From contig NC_080540.1 in assembly GCF_028640845.1 (NCBI RefSeq), forward strand, positions 97,439,561 to 97,503,560: DNA of 64,000 nt, given 5' to 3'. Within the stretch, counting starts at the first letter, position 1. Every line of letters begins with the position of its first letter. The stretch comes from Ahaetulla prasina. Its lineage: Eukaryota > Chordata > Lepidosauria > Squamata > Colubridae. A model generated the notes under the pieces. The model was not told the origin of the DNA. It worked only from the letters and a program-made list of their open reading frames with translations, and made no database searches. The translations under genes were made by a program, and so were the position numbers. Below, piece after piece: positions 1 to 13,058 of this stretch.

Positions 1-2440
1 GGGGGTGGCACTCTGGACCTGATTTTTCTCTCTGGACAGTGGTTGAGAGATCTGGACTTAAAGGAAATAGTCATCGAACCTTTGTCATGGTCAGATCACT
101 CTCTTCTTCGCCTGGACTTTCTGACCGCCATTCACCACCGCGGGAGGCGGAGCCGACACGTTGGTTCCGCCCAGGCGCCTGATGGACCCTGATGGGTTCC
201 GGACGGAGCTTGGGCCATTTCCTGAGGGTCTGGCTCACGGCTCGGCTGAGGAACTTGTGGCGGCCTGGGAGCGGGCGCGGCGGGGCCTTAGACCGTGTCG
301 TGCCTTTGCGGCCTCTGACCCGGCGCGGGTCCCAACCGGCTCCTTGGTTCTCCGAGGAGCTGAGAGGATGAAGCGCCGGAGAAGACGCCTAGAGAGTTCC
401 TGGAGGTCTAGCCGTTCGAAGCTGATCGGACACTAGTGAAGTCCTATACTAGGACTTACCTAGTGGCATTGAGGAAGCGGCGTAGCTCGCCTCCTCCCTC
501 ATTGCGTCGGCAGATAACCGCCCAGCCGCCCTGTTTCGGGTGACCCGCTCCCTCCTACATCAGGGGGGGCGGGATGACCCGTTGCAGGGACGGGCTGAGG
601 AGTTTAACGGTTATCTATTCGATAAAATCATTCAGCCGGGATGGTTGGACCAAGATTGCGGTGATGCGGGTGAGATGCTCGAGGGTGGTCTTGGCGATAT
701 TGTTTGGGATGAGTTTGACCCTGTGGCTCCTGAGGACATGGACAGGTTGCTGGGTAGGCTGAATGCCACCACATGTTTACTGGACCCGTGCCCCTCCTGG
801 CTGGTGCTGGCCACTCGGGAGGTCACACGAGGCTGGCTCAGGCGATTCGACCGCTTCTTTGGTGGAGGTATCTTCCCGGCCGCCTTGAAAGAGGCGGTGG
901 TGAGGCCCCTCCTTAAGAAGCCTTCCCTGGACCCGGCTGTTTTAGGTAATTATCGTCTGGTCTCCAACCTTCGCTTCGCGGCGAAGGTTGTAGAGAGTAT
1001 GGTGGCATATCAGTTTCCCTTGCACCTGGATGAAACTGTCTATCTAAACCCCGTTCAGTCCGGTTTCCGGCCCGGTTACAGCACGGAGACGGCTTTGGTC
1101 GCGTTGGTGGATGATCTCTGGAGGGCCAGGGATAGGGGTTGCTCCTCTGCCCTGGTCCTATTAGACCTCTCAGCGGCTTTCGATACCATCGACCATGGTA
1201 TCCTGCTGCGCCGGTTGGAGGGATTGGGAGTGGGAGGCACCGTTTATCGGTGGTCCCCCCCCTATCTCTCCGCCCGGCCGCAGTCGGTGTTGACAGGGGG
1301 GCAGAGGTCGACTCCGAGGCGCCTCACTTGTGGGGTGCCGCAGGGGTCGATTCTCTCGCCCCTCCTGTTTAACATCTACATGAAGCCGCTGGGTGAGATC
1401 ATCAGTGGTTTCGGTGTGAAGTATCAGCTGTATGCGGATGACACCCAGCTGTACTTTTCTACACGGACCACCCCAAGCTATCGAAGTGCTGTCCCGGTGT
1501 CTGGAGGCCGTCTGGTCTGGATGGGGAGAAACAGGCTCAAGCTCAATCCCGCCAAGACAGAGTGGTTGTGGATGCGGCATCCCGGTACAGTCAGCTTAAT
1601 CCGCGGCTGACCATCGGTGGCGAGTCATTGGCCCCGATGGAAAGGGTCCGCAACAGGCGTCCTCCTGGATGAGCGGCTGTCTCTAGAAGACCATTTGTGG
1701 CCGTCTCCAGGAAGCGTTCTACCAGGTTCGCCTGGTACGCCAGTTGCGCCTTTCTGGACGGGATGCCTATGCACGGTCACTCACGCACTCGTGACGTCTC
1801 GCCTGGATTACTGCAATGCTCTCTACATGGGGCTCCCCTTGAAGGGCATCCGGAGGCTGCAGTTAGTCAGAATGCGGCTGCGCGGGTGATAGATGGAGCC
1901 CTCGTGGCTCCCGTGATAACACCCATCCTGCGCAGACTGCACTGGCTACCTGTGGCCTTCGGGTGCGCTTCAAGGTCTTGGTGACCACCTTTAAAGCGCT
2001 CCATGGCATTGGGCGGGTTACTTACGGGACCGCCTACTGCTACCGAATACCTCTCACCGACCGTGCGCTCTCACAGAGGGTCTCCTCAGGGTGCCGTCAG
2101 CGAGGCAATGTCGTCTGGCGGCGCCCAGGAAGGGCCTTCTCTGTGGGGCTCCCACCCTTTGGAACGAACTACCCCCCGGACTCCGCCAGCTTCCGGACCT
2201 TCGGACCTTCCGCCGCGGGCTTAAAACATACTTATTTAATTGTGCAGGACTGAGCTAGGTTTTAAATTCATGGGTTTTAATTGGGTTTTATTTGTATATT
2301 TTAATTAACGGGCTTTAAAATAAGTTTCTTAACTGTTTTTATTCTGTATTTATATGTTTTTAAATGCCTGTGAACCGCCCTGAGTCCTTCGGGAGATAGG
2401 GCGGTATATAAATATGATTAAATAAATAAATAAATAAATT
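1..2440 (+). mobile_element. CR1/L3-type LINE, 3' part, degenerate
   Basis: Non-LTR retrotransposon entering from the left edge of the window. At 88-99 the end of an endonuclease domain is visible (W-S-D-H), followed by a linker, the reverse transcriptase and the C-terminal domain (remnants to about 2220). The 3' UTR ends in a block with GTGAACCGCCCTGAGTCC and GGGCGGTATATAAAT, typical of squamate CR1/L3 3' ends, and then in (AAAT)n at 2417-2440. The reading frame changes several times after about 1610, so the copy is dead. It runs directly into a hAT-like element that has lost its left end, which suggests insertion into it. CR1 versus L3 naming is from recall. Confidence 0.85.
540..1610 (+). 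pseudogene. CR1/L3 LINE reverse transcriptase remnant
   Basis: Open frame of 356 codons covering most of the LINE reverse transcriptase, which in a live element copies its own RNA at a nicked chromosomal target. Recognisable blocks are KEAVVRPLLKKPSLDP near residue 120, SGFRPGYSTETAL near 170, motif A LLDLSAAFDTIDHG near 210, motif B GVPQGSILSPLLFNIYM near 270 and the catalytic YADD at 1431-1442. The three catalytic aspartates are kept. Upstream endonuclease coding and downstream C-terminal coding sit in other frames, so no complete ORF2 survives. The ATG at 540 is only the first in the open stretch and not a natural start. Expression from the FSTL4 intron would give only a fragment. Confidence 0.85.
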
Positions 2441-3132
2441 ATGGCAGGTGGTTCGGAGCACCAGTAGCGATGGGGGTGCGAGGCTCCACCCACCCGCCCG
2501 GGTGTCATTACTTCCTGCTTTTACAAAAAAAGGCTTTGACGATCGCACACCACAGCTGTGATGTTCAGAGACTTTTTTTTACCTTTTAAAAGCATTTTTT
2601 TACAACCTATTGCCCGAATTTGTAAAAAATTCTTTTAAAAGTAAAAAAAAAGGCTTTGGTGATCACAGCTGTAGCGCACCATCATTGGAGCCTTTTTTTT
2701 ACAGGGGTGGGGGTAAGGGTTGGGGGCCTGCTAGGCAAAAAATGGGTGTAGGCACAAAAAGGGGAGGGGGAACCCATTTCTGCTCCCAGCAGGCTCATTT
2801 TTGCATTTCTGTGCCTGGATTCTGCTTCTTGCAGCTTCTCCTCCCCATTCCCCCCTCGTTTTTCCATTTCTATGCCTGGATTCTGCTCCCCCCCCATTTT
2901 TCCATTTATGTGCCTTGATTTTGCTTCTGCAAGAGAAGGCTCCGATGTTCGCTTGGGGGGCAGAGGGAAACTCAAACCGTTGGGGGGCTTCAGTAGGGCA
3001 GAATGTGCTTCAAAATGTGCAGCTCCTGGCTCTAACACTGAATGATGTCAAGTTGGCCACACCCACCCAGTCACATGACCACCAAGCCATGCCCGCAGAA
3101 CCGGTAGCAAACATTTTTACATTTCACCCCTG
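2441..3132 (+). mobile_element. Non-autonomous hAT-like element, left end missing
   Basis: The right end reads AACCGGTAGCAAAC followed by ATTTCACCCCTG at 3121-3132, the same terminus as the complete element at 22327-23574. Internal sequence is shared too: poly-A runs followed by GGCTTTG, and a CCACACCCACC-type stretch near 3058. The left terminal repeat is absent and the sequence begins inside the family, directly after the LINE tail. This fits a LINE insertion into this element. No transposase is coded. Confidence 0.6.
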
Positions 3133-4206
3133 CTATTACCACTATTTAATATAAACTTGATAATAAATGAACTTGAACTTGAAGACTTTGAATAAAATAT
3201 GAATAGTGAGTGTAAAACATTGAGAGCTTGTAAGCAGTAGGTGTAAAATATCCTAGTCACTCAGAAGAATTATGAAGTAGTATATTCTTTACAAGTTAAG
3301 AATGCTTAAATGTTAAAGTTATAGGAATACATCAGTGACTGTGTTGCTAGCATAGATAACCAATCATTTCATTTCTGAACACTGATATCAATAACCTGAT
3401 ATATCTGTCTCTCAAAATATCATTCCAAATCGGCTTTGATTTTTAAATAAATAAATCCCTTGCTTTATTTAAGCTTGTTTTAACAAAGCAGGTGTGCGAT
3501 TAAGGCATTAATTTATAATGAATAATAGAATAAAAATGAGCTACATAAACAATGAGAGTTGAATAAAAGCTTCATTTAAAAGCTTTCTATGTTCTACTTC
3601 TTTTTCTTTCCCCCTCCCTTATTAAATTATTATAACCTTGATGCATTATATTGTTTCAATGCAATGATGTTTTTATTATTATTAATTAACATTATTAACG
3701 TTCTATTGTGTAGATAATTTGGAATATCAAGAACAGAGAAAGAGAAAATATATAGTCTATCAATATCAATTACAGTTTAGAGTATTCATATTAAAAGTAC
3801 TGTATAAAATTATTTGCCTTTCTTCATACCAAATATGAAAGTAGAATATAAATTTCTAAAAAAACACTGCTGCAGGTTACCACAAAATTTTTGTTATCTA
3901 TCTACTAGTAAAACTCTTGTTGTCATGATCTCTAACTGGGTGAAACCATGGATCACAGTAAACAATTTTTGAACAAAGGTATCTGAAATGGACTAACCCT
4001 AAAATCCAGAATCCCTTTATTTCCAAGGAAATGAAATTTGGAAAAGCTTGGGTGCTTCAGTGCTATTGGCTGCTGCTGCAGTGATGTGATATTCATGTTC
4101 AATGCTCCATGGCAGTTTCCCAGCCAGTCTTCACAATCCCTTGTTCCCTCCCCCAACCACCAGCAGCCTTGTTGGTTTTTTAAGTTTCCTCTTTTTGTAC
4201 ATCTTT
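3133..4206. other. AT-rich intronic DNA, nothing recognised
   Basis: About 1.1 kb of low-complexity AT-rich sequence with no sustained open frame, splice-bounded coding block or clear repeat boundary. By position it belongs to the long intron upstream of the FSTL4 exons. Confidence 0.5.
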
Positions 4207-4898
4207 TAGAATAGAATAGAATAGAATTTTTTATTGGCCAAGTGTGATTGGACACACAAGGAATTTGTCTTGGTGCATATGCTCTCAGTGTACATAAAAG
4301 AAAAGATACGTTCATCAAGGTACAACATTTATAACACAATTGATGATCAATATATCAATATAAATCATAAGGATTGCCAGCAACAAGTTATAGTCATACA
4401 GTCATAAGTGGAAAGAGATTGGTGATGGGAACTATGAAATGATTAATAGTAGTGCAGATTCAGTAAATAGTCTGACAGTGTTGAGGGAATTATTTGTTTA
4501 GCAGAGTGATGGCCTTCGGGAAAAAACTGTTCTTGTGTCTAGTTGTTCTGGTGTGCAGTGCTCTATAGCGTCGTTTTGAGGGTAGGAGTTGAAACAGTTT
4601 ATGTCCAGGATGCGAGGGATCTGCAAATATTTTCACGGCCCTCTTCTTGATTCGTGCAGTATACAGGTCCTCAATGGAAGGCAGGTTGGTAGCAATTATT
4701 TTTTCTGCAGTTCTAATTATCCTCTGAAGTCTGTGTTTTTCTTGTTGGGTTGCAGAACTGAACCAGACAGTTATAGAGGTGCAAATGACAGACTCAATAA
4801 TTCCTCTGTAGAATTGGATCAGCAGCTCCTTGGGCAGTTTGAGCTTACTGAGTTGGCGCAGAAAGAACATTCTTTGTTGTCCTTTTTTAATGATTTAA
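4207..4898 (-). mobile_element. L2-like LINE, 5'-truncated 3' end
   Basis: On the minus strand, codons from 4870 to 4490 give the C-terminal part of an L2-like LINE ORF2: a block containing LPKELLIQFYRGIIESVIC, then PSIEDLYTARIKKRAVKI and DPSHPGHKLFQLLPSKRRYR. The same blocks occur on the + strand at 18180-18556. The 3' UTR ends in CACTTGGCCAATAAAAAATTC and then (TTCTA)n, seen on the + strand as TAGAATAGAA at 4207-4226. The copy starts within the C-terminal domain near 4898, an ordinary 5' truncation. The 126-codon stretch is intact but cannot act alone. Confidence 0.8.
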
Positions 4899-7800
4899 TT
4901 TGCTATATTGTAAATATTTAAGCCCCCTTAGAAACCAAGCTGATCATATTTATCATGTTGTATGATGTGATTATTGTATGGCAACCATAGTTGCTTAAAT
5001 TTGATTGGACTTACATATGTGGTGTACATACCCACTTCTTTATGGGTATGCATTCACCAAAGCTGCTGATCGAATATTGTCTGAACTGTATCTTCCAATG
5101 TGTAGGAAAATTTATTCTTGCTGCAGTAAGCATATATCTCATTTAACTATAATGTTTCTATTTGATTTTTTTTCTAAACTTATACCTAATAAAGAAATGT
5201 TGTGGTTTCATTTCAAATTTAAATTTTAAAATGTTCTACCTTGTACTAGGAATATCTTTTCAGGGTCCACCACATGTTATAAAACATTTCTTTTCTTTCA
5301 CAGCATTTGCAACATTTATTACTGTATGATTTGTTTATTTTAGTTATTATTGATGGAATAATTATTGTTTTTTGTTCCATCTATAGAGCATTTTGTACCA
5401 ATTTTCTTTTAAGTTACATGTAACTTTTGCAGCTTTAGTTGATACTTCTTTCCATTGTTGTGTTGTAATAGTTTCTTTAAAGTTTTGACTCATTTTGACA
5501 ACTTTTTTTTTATTTCTTCTGCTCTGTATCACATTCATGCATGTACCGTTATGAGTGGTATTGGTTTTCTATGAGTATTTCATTTTTTTTAATATTCCTC
5601 CTTTTTTAATATTCCTCAATAAGTATTGAGATTTGATTTTCTCCTTCTACCGGTTTGTAAGTACGTCATCCCTGGTATCTTCCAGCCTTCAATGAGTAGT
5701 TCTTGCTGTGATTTTACATTATTTGTAGAGTCCGAGTGAACCATATCTGCATGTGTAATTGCATTTTTCTTGCTGTAATTGTCTCCAGCATTTGAAGGCG
5801 AAGCTAAGGGCGGAATTGTAGAGATTAGTATTCCCTTTGCAGAATTCAATTTATCAAACTTTGTCTAATCATACATTCTTTTACATTTTTTTGTCCTTCT
5901 TTGTGTCTCTATAGTACAAATAACTATGAACTCCATTAACTAAACTAGCTCTTTCCAAAATTGCCAAATACAAACATTTGTCTTCCTATCACTTCCTATC
6001 CTATCACTAATAGCCAAACATATCTCCTAATTTATAATGGTCAATTTCATATGGTCAAACACAAATAGCTCTCAAAAATTATCAAACGTTAACATCGCAA
6101 TGTGGCTTTTATGGGCTTGTTTCTCTCCAGCCATGTAAGTGTGTCATAAAGCAGAAAAGGAAATTTCACATCAGCATTTGGTTAAATGCAGGGGGTGCAA
6201 CCTATGGCCGCTCTAGGTCAATTTTTAATCCAGAAAATCTCAGAATATCCCTAACTATAATCACTGAAAACTGGTGATACAGCTTCCTATTATTTTGAAC
6301 TAGGGAATGAATAAAAAACTAAATAAATATCTTAAAATACTCATTTACTTACAGCAATATAAACATTAATGAAGACTGCATATCCCAACTGCAATTCTTT
6401 ACAGAGTCTTTTCATATTTACTTATAGCAATTTCTCTTTAAAGCGAAGACTTCATTGATCAAATTTTGATCACAATATAGATTCTTTTTGTATTCTACAT
6501 CTCGTATGTGCAATTCATATGTACAGCAGAGCCTGTATTCAGCCTCTGTTGACTTTCCGGAAGCAGATAATCTGAAGAAGGCTTGGATACAACCATAAAA
6601 GATAATAAATTCAAACTGCATGCTTTCTCATTCCTGAGTCTCGTCTTCATTCTGCTGTGATGAGACGACTCCAGAAAACAGTTTGTTCCAGTTCACCCAA
6701 CTTTTAGAAAAATATTTCTTCCAATCACCTTTTCCCCTCATTCTTCTTTGCATCAAGAATGTCATTTTTCCATATTATTGTCATAAAATCATCACTTTCT
6801 CTTATCAAATATGGTCAGAATCTCTCATAAGAGATTCTTGAACAAAACTATGACAGTTAATGAATGAGTTTCCTACCCAAATACCCAATTGCCTTCCCAT
6901 AATTGAAAACCAGTTGTCATTAGAGCTCTTCTTACCACAGCCAAAGACAGGTAAACAACTTATAACACCATGTTCATGAACTTGAAAATTGAGAAGCTAT
7001 TTTCACATTTTGGAAGCTTCCTTAGCTCAAATAGGAGAACAAATTAATGACTGTGAAATTGCTTTTCTGCTGTCATCAGCTCTTCCTTGTTGCAACGGAC
7101 CAGTAACTTTAAGCTGAAGTTCTGTCGTCAAAGAAAGTGAAGTTGTCATTTATGAATCTGCTTGGTTCTTGAGTTATTTCATAATAAAATCCTGTCTTTC
7201 TTGAAACATATATGTGATGTCTTTCCTCAATTTATAGTTGGGCAGATAACAAGCAAGACTTGATTGGTTAGACTTGAAAGTATAAAGGAAGAACATTACT
7301 CTCCAGGGATCAGCGTATACAATTAGACTTCCACATGTAGAAAATTCAATTTAAGTAAAACAAAATAGCTTAAAAACAAACAATGATTAGAAAATTATGG
7401 CACTCTATTTTAAAACCCCACTTGCTCATAAAAAAGCCTTTATGACTTTACATAGCTCCAGGGAATGATCAGGTCCTATGCATTGTCTGAAAATAAAGAC
7501 AACTTGCTATTTAATCAAAGCTGTGGAAAGTGCTTGGATATGACAACAAACAAATGTCTGTTATTTGTAGTTTGTATTTCATAATTTAGTGTTTTTGTTG
7601 AGCAGCGATTGAGAGATCAACTGTTATAAGGTCCAGTGCAACTCGGGGATGTACTGGGTATATCATTTATTTATATTCAGTATTTTTTACAGAGCTGAAA
7701 GCATTGTATTTATTCTACTTGTTTGATCTTCACAATATTACAGTCAGGTATTATATGTTAGGCAAAGAGATTTGTCATTTGTCCAAGTCCACTCTGCAAC

Positions 7801-8240
7801 TTTCTTTGACTGAATCAAGATTTGAACCACCATCTCTTCTAGCGAGGAATTGTTGCTGAGAGCTTGCATTAAGCTGCTTTTCTTTCTTCTCCTTCCCTGA
7901 GAAGTTGACTTTTTAACAATATTGTAGGTTTTTACTGATGTGTTATAATCCTCATTTTCAGGAAAATGAGTTGAAACATGTTATCCCTTTTTGTGGAAGT
8001 TATATGGAAAACAACTAGTATTTACCAAAACAGTAATGCCAATTAGGTTAACAAACCAAATGTCCCCAACTTCAAAAGGCAAATTTATTAGTTTGGCATA
8101 AAAAAAGGCAGGAAGAAACCAAGAAGGGAGAGATTTAAATAGCAGTAGTTATAAGAGATTAGATGCTGATTAAAAGTCAATCATACTCTTAAAATGTCTG
8201 TGAGAGATTGTGGGGAGGCTGGAAAAGAAATGGAGGGAAT
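4899..8240. other. Intronic DNA without recognised genes
   Basis: About 3.3 kb of AT-rich sequence with only short, unconvincing open frames. The part around 7665-7860 has a faint SINE/MIR-like or L2-end look (a phrase resembling the usual gapped 'gaggcaaagagatttg...' block), too weak to call. No splice-bounded exon was seen. Confidence 0.45.
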
Positions 8241-8329
8241 CTTCTTCTTCTTCTTCTTCTTCTTCTTCTTCTTCTTCTTCTTCTTCTTCTTCTTCTTCTT
8301 CTTCTTCTTCTTCTTCTTCTTCTTCTTCT
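8241..8329. repeat. (CTT/GAA)n microsatellite, about 30 units
   Basis: An uninterrupted run of CTT on the + strand (GAA on the minus strand) of about 89 bases. On the minus strand it reads as a polyglutamate run, which is a translation artefact. Perfect purine/pyrimidine mirror tracts of this kind can form triplex (H-) DNA. The perfection implies recent expansion. Confidence 0.97.
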
Positions 8330-10878
8330 AAAAATGAGAGATAATCAGTGTAATGCACGGAATAGCAGATTCCACAAATTATAGAGCCTGTTATGGAGAA
8401 CTTCATAAAACAAATGCAGAAACCAAGAACACTAAGAGGTATTGTGAGCTAATGCAACAAAAGTCTTCAAAGCAACCTTAAATCTTGTTCTCCAACTTGT
8501 TAACATAGCACATACAATTCCTTGAAAATACAATATCTTACCTACTTGCTTGTCATTGTGTGTTTTAGTGGCCTTATTCTATAAAAATGGTAGTGGTAAA
8601 GCCAGGTGCATAGACAATGCTTCAGTTTCAAGAAAACACATTTTTTTCTATGGCTCCTGTAGCTATTCTTCAGAATCAGGATCCTTAGAGAATTTGTTTT
8701 CTTGATCTTTTTATAGTAGGGATTAGGGATGTTTTCTAAATTAGGCAATGACTGCTTTTGGCAGCAGTAACCTGTTTCACCCAGATTTCACCAGTATACT
8801 AGGCTCTTATTGTGGATCTTCTTCGATAAGGAGAAGCATGCACTAACAGGACTATGGATGCAGATGAAGCAGCCATATAGGCAATAAAGGGAATGCAACC
8901 AAAGAATAGATTGTAAGAGTACAGACTGCAGGCATGGAGGATGTGAAAGCAAACAGCCTGTGCCAGCTCATGAAGATAGTGAGCTTTCTGCAGTTGTTCC
9001 CCTGTCTCTTATTCAGAGGAAGTGGAAGAACTTAAAAACCAATTTGCAAGAACCAGATGTAACTGGCTAGATAAGACTACTGGCTGAGATTTGGATGTAA
9101 CACATAGGTGAAATAAGTACTTCTGGTACTGCTGCTTCAGTAGCAGCCTTTGGAAGAAAGGAAGGGACGGAAGAAAAGTCATGTGAACTTGCTTGTAGGT
9201 AGTGGACTAAAATGGAATAAAGTTCAGTTTTAAAGCAAATTACCTCAAGTCTTATTCTGAAGTGTTATATCTTTTTACTGAGGGATTTTACAATTGAGGC
9301 CTATCTTCTGACTTTGCAATTCGGGCCTATCATGATTGATAATAATGTTTATCCTGATTCCTAGCCTATGTACCTAATAATGAGAAGATTATATGAACAC
9401 AGCTATTCTGTTTGTATGGGAACAATTTTCTATTGGCTTTACTTGCACTTTTATCCTGACATCTGTATCTACATAGGGATATTAACACTTATGTGTGAAC
9501 CAAGCAAATAATTTATTAGATCTGTGATTGCTTTCAGCAAAACCTAGCAATTTATTTCGCTTCACACCTTGCATTTCTGTAAAATACATTTTTTTTCTGA
9601 AGGCTATGCAAGAAATAGTTCATGATGATGTGTGCATTGAATATATTCCAAACTGAGCAGCAAAGGGGTAAAAATAGATCAAGGACTCATAGTAGCAGAT
9701 TGGATTTTCTTTGCGGCGCAGCAGATGGATGACAAATGACATATGTTATCATATGCCTTTGGTGGCAGTTTACAGCATATATTAAGTACAAGATGGCATG
9801 AATTCAAATCACAGCTTAAAAATGACCCTGTAAAGCAATTCCCAGTCTTTCAAGAAGTAGAAGTAGGAGAAACAATCTCCAAGCAGAGAACCCAAATGGC
9901 AACATTATCTCTATGAGTGGCTTCTTATAATTGGTGATTCAAAGGAGGACCATTTCAAGACTATATTTTGAATATAACTCCTGCTCCCCACCTAAGTTTG
10001 GAATATTTTATGGATCAAAATGCCCATGTTCAGGTATGGACCATCTGAAACTACTCATTCAATGCACAAAATGTTTCCTGTATAGAACCATTTTCTCATC
10101 CTCAGAACTTTGAGAAAGCAATATATAGTAAAAATATGCCTTTGTTTCATGTAATGTGTACTTCCAGCCATTTGTTTTTCAAAGAGGGAGATGTTATTAT
10201 TAAGAAAAATGATATATTATTATTCTCAAAAAGAATTAGGTAATATTTTTCATCTCAATTTTTTGACAAAATTCTATTTTGGACTCTTTCATTTTAGTCA
10301 TCAGAGTGCTAAAAGAACTGTGTGATTTAGAATAAAAAAAACCCTCACGTAATCCTTTGTGTAGCATTGAGATGTGGTCATGAGCAACCTGCTCAGTACA
10401 GGAATCCAAATAAAAGCATCCTGTAAGGGAAGTTTTCTATATCTTAGCTTCCACTATCAAACTGCTCCTATTGTGAAGAAGGGGATGATTAAAATATATT
10501 GTTGAACAATCATTTGTTTGCCTATTTTAAACCTCTGACTTTTCATGAATTTTGAAACTGTTTGCTTCTTCTATACCAGAAACTATAGGCAGCCAGAGTT
10601 GTTCAGTGATGAAGTAGTGTATAACAAAATATTATCTACCTATCAACATATCCATCTATCCATCCCTCCAGAGCAATGGTCCACTACAAAACAAAAGTCT
10701 GTTCCATTTAAATTAATTACATGCCATTAATGCCATTAATTATATGTGTGTGTCAAACAGCCGTGAAGTGTTAGACTCCACACAGCCAATTTGAAACTGC
10801 ATGAGTCTACAAATATTGTATATCTAAGCAAATCTGGATCTGTTGGCTGGGTGACTTTCTGCTGGGAATTAATTAATT
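8330..10878. other. Intronic DNA without recognised genes
   Basis: About 2.5 kb with no convincing coding block. Open frames at 9931-10113 and 10545-10730 lack family resemblance, and I see no paired splice sites around them. Confidence 0.45.
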
Positions 10879-10888
10879 CACACTCACA

Positions 10889-10933
<45 letters not shown>
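10879..10933. repeat. (CA)n microsatellite
   Basis: Imperfect CACT/CA units pass into a perfect (CA)n run ending at 10933. It explains the VCVCVC peptide on the minus strand. Confidence 0.95.
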
Positions 10934-10935
<2 letters not shown>

Positions 10936-12429
10936 AGTAGAGAAATGCTTTCAGTAGGGGAGAGGAACAACCCCTGAAATTTCAGATACTGCAGAATTAA
11001 AACTTTTCCCATCTTAGACCCTTGGCCCTGTGGCTAGAAGATGAAATTAAGTAGAAAGCACCAACCCTGTTCTGTGGAGATCTTTTTGCTTGAAAACTGG
11101 CTGAGTGCTTGGCAAATAGAGGGGAAGAGAATAAGAAGGATCAAAAATGGATTGTGGATTATTTTATATTCTAGTTTCCTGTCATAGGTGTATTCAAGAT
11201 AATGTGATATGTTCAGCCTCTCAGCAAATAGAAAGCTGGTATCTTTTATCCTGGAATCTGTATCAAATCTCAAAACTAAAAGCATTTGGCAAATAGAAGT
11301 TGAACAATCTTGGCCAATGAACTAAAATGGGTCTTCTTCACTCTGAGAAAAATCCAAAACAACGCTACCTATTTGGCCAACAACAAACAGGCTATATGTT
11401 TTCTTTTGCTCCTCCTCTTTCTTACCTGGGGAGTAACTTACTTTCAACTAAGTAACATTATTGTTTGTTTGATACAATTAAGGAAGGCTGGATATTTATT
11501 CTTGGCTTCAACTGCCTTCCTATTTCATGGAGCTCTGAAAAAGATTTCAGAACTAGTGAGCAGTCATTTGCTCTGTAGCTGTGTTTCTGCTTACACTTGA
11601 TAGTACATGAAGAGAAACAGCACATCTCCTGGCTAAGCTTTTTGTTGTTTGGCCATGAAATTACTCTGTGATATATTCATAATGAAGCAGACCTGTAATA
11701 AAACTAAATGCAGTAACCATTTTTGAAAAGTGTTATGAGAACTTGTATCATGAGTTAATATTCCAAAACCCTACACTGATACAGGTACCACAGGTGGACA
11801 AAACATGTGCCGGTTTTTAAGTCACACGTGATAGGATTAATTACAGTAGGAACTCATCCAAACTGCCCTTCATGCAGTGAGACAAGACAACAACTTAGTT
11901 ATCCATCTGTCTGGGCACTTCTAACACAGATTTTAGCACAGAATAGTGTCAAGAGCCTATCTGACTGATGAGAGCTACAGGCCTTCTGAAGATCCTTTTG
12001 CTCTCCAAAACTGAGTTATTTGACATGCACAAAATGGCTGTTTCAGGCTTTGCTTCCAATGTTTGCTTCTGTTATTTGCGTTTTTAAAATCAACATTTGC
12101 GTTTTGGGTACTCAACATTATAAAAGGCAGGAGACAGATCAAATAAAATAAATATCATCCAAAAAGCTCTTTAACAAAATTTATTAAAACAAAAATACTG
12201 TATATGGGCATATATTTTGATCCTGACAGCTCAGGGGTCTCTAGAGTCTCAAACACAGTCAGATACTTCCTAGGAGGACAAAATCAGGGAAGAAAAATTG
12301 GTCATTCTTTATCACTTTCTCAGGACTAAATTTTTAAAGGACTTTTATGTCTATTGAAAAGGAATAAATGAGAGTATAGAATTTTATGCCAGTTCTGGGT
12401 CTGTTACACATTGTACGCTCCTCCCTCAT
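10934..12429. other. Intronic DNA without recognised genes
   Basis: About 1.5 kb, AT-rich. The 96-codon stretch at 11310-11600 has a hydrophobic centre but no recognisable domain, no flanking exon structure and no biased codon use that I can see. Confidence 0.45.
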
Positions 12430-13058
12430 TTATTATTATTATTATTATTATTTATTATATTTGTATACCGCCCATCTCCCGAAGGACTCAGGGCGGTTCA
12501 CAGTCAATAAAACAACAGAAAACATATAATACATATAAAACAGCAAAAAGAATAGACAATTAAATTCAGTTGATGCCTTAAAACTTTTAAATACAAATTT
12601 AAAACCCATTTAAACCCCTGATTTAAAAACCCCAATTTAAAACTATGTTCAAGCTAGTCCTGCTCTTCGAAACAGCAACGTCTTCAGCTCGCGGCGGAAG
12701 GACCTGAGATCGGGGAGTTGACGAAGCCCCAGAGGGAGCTCGTTCCAGAGGGTAGGGGCCCCCACAGAGAAGGCCCTCCCCCTGGAGGTCGCCAGCTGAC
12801 ATTGTTTAGCTGACAGTATCCGGAGGAGGCCCTCTCTGTGAGAGCGCACTGGTCGGTGAGAGGCTAATGGTGGCAGTAGGTGGTCCCGTAAATATCCCGG
12901 CCCTAGGCCATGGAGCGTTTTAAAGGTGATAACAAGTACCTTGAAGTGAACCCAGAAGACCACCAGGAGCCAGTGCAGATTACGCAGGAGGGGTGTTACA
13001 TGGGAGCCACAAGGTGCTCCCTCTATCACCCGCGCAGCCGCATTCTGGACCATTTAAC
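12430..13058 (-). mobile_element. CR1/L3-type LINE 3' end
   Basis: Inverted relative to the window. The minus strand from 13053 to 12649 codes 134 residues matching the C-terminal region of the CR1/L3 ORF2, with VQNAAARVIEGAP, HVTPLLRNLHWLLV, FKVLVITFKTLHGLGPGYL and WNELPLGLRQLPDL. The same domain is shattered in the copy at 1750-2220, so this one is younger or better kept. The 3' UTR carries the CCCTGAGTCCTTCGGGAGA type block and ends in an (AAT)n tract at 12430-12456. The 5' side is truncated near 13058. Confidence 0.88.

Noticed and set aside
8170..8406. Minus-strand frame with a long polyglutamate run
   Set aside because: It is the translation of the GAA microsatellite with random flanks; no domain or splice context.
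10736..10933. VCVCVC-rich minus-strand frame (also near 15926-16331 and 50563-50784)
   Set aside because: Translation of CA/GT dinucleotide repeats.
11310..11600. 96-codon frame with a hydrophobic stretch, possible small membrane protein
   Set aside because: AT-rich intron shadow; no signal, homologue or exon boundaries recognised.
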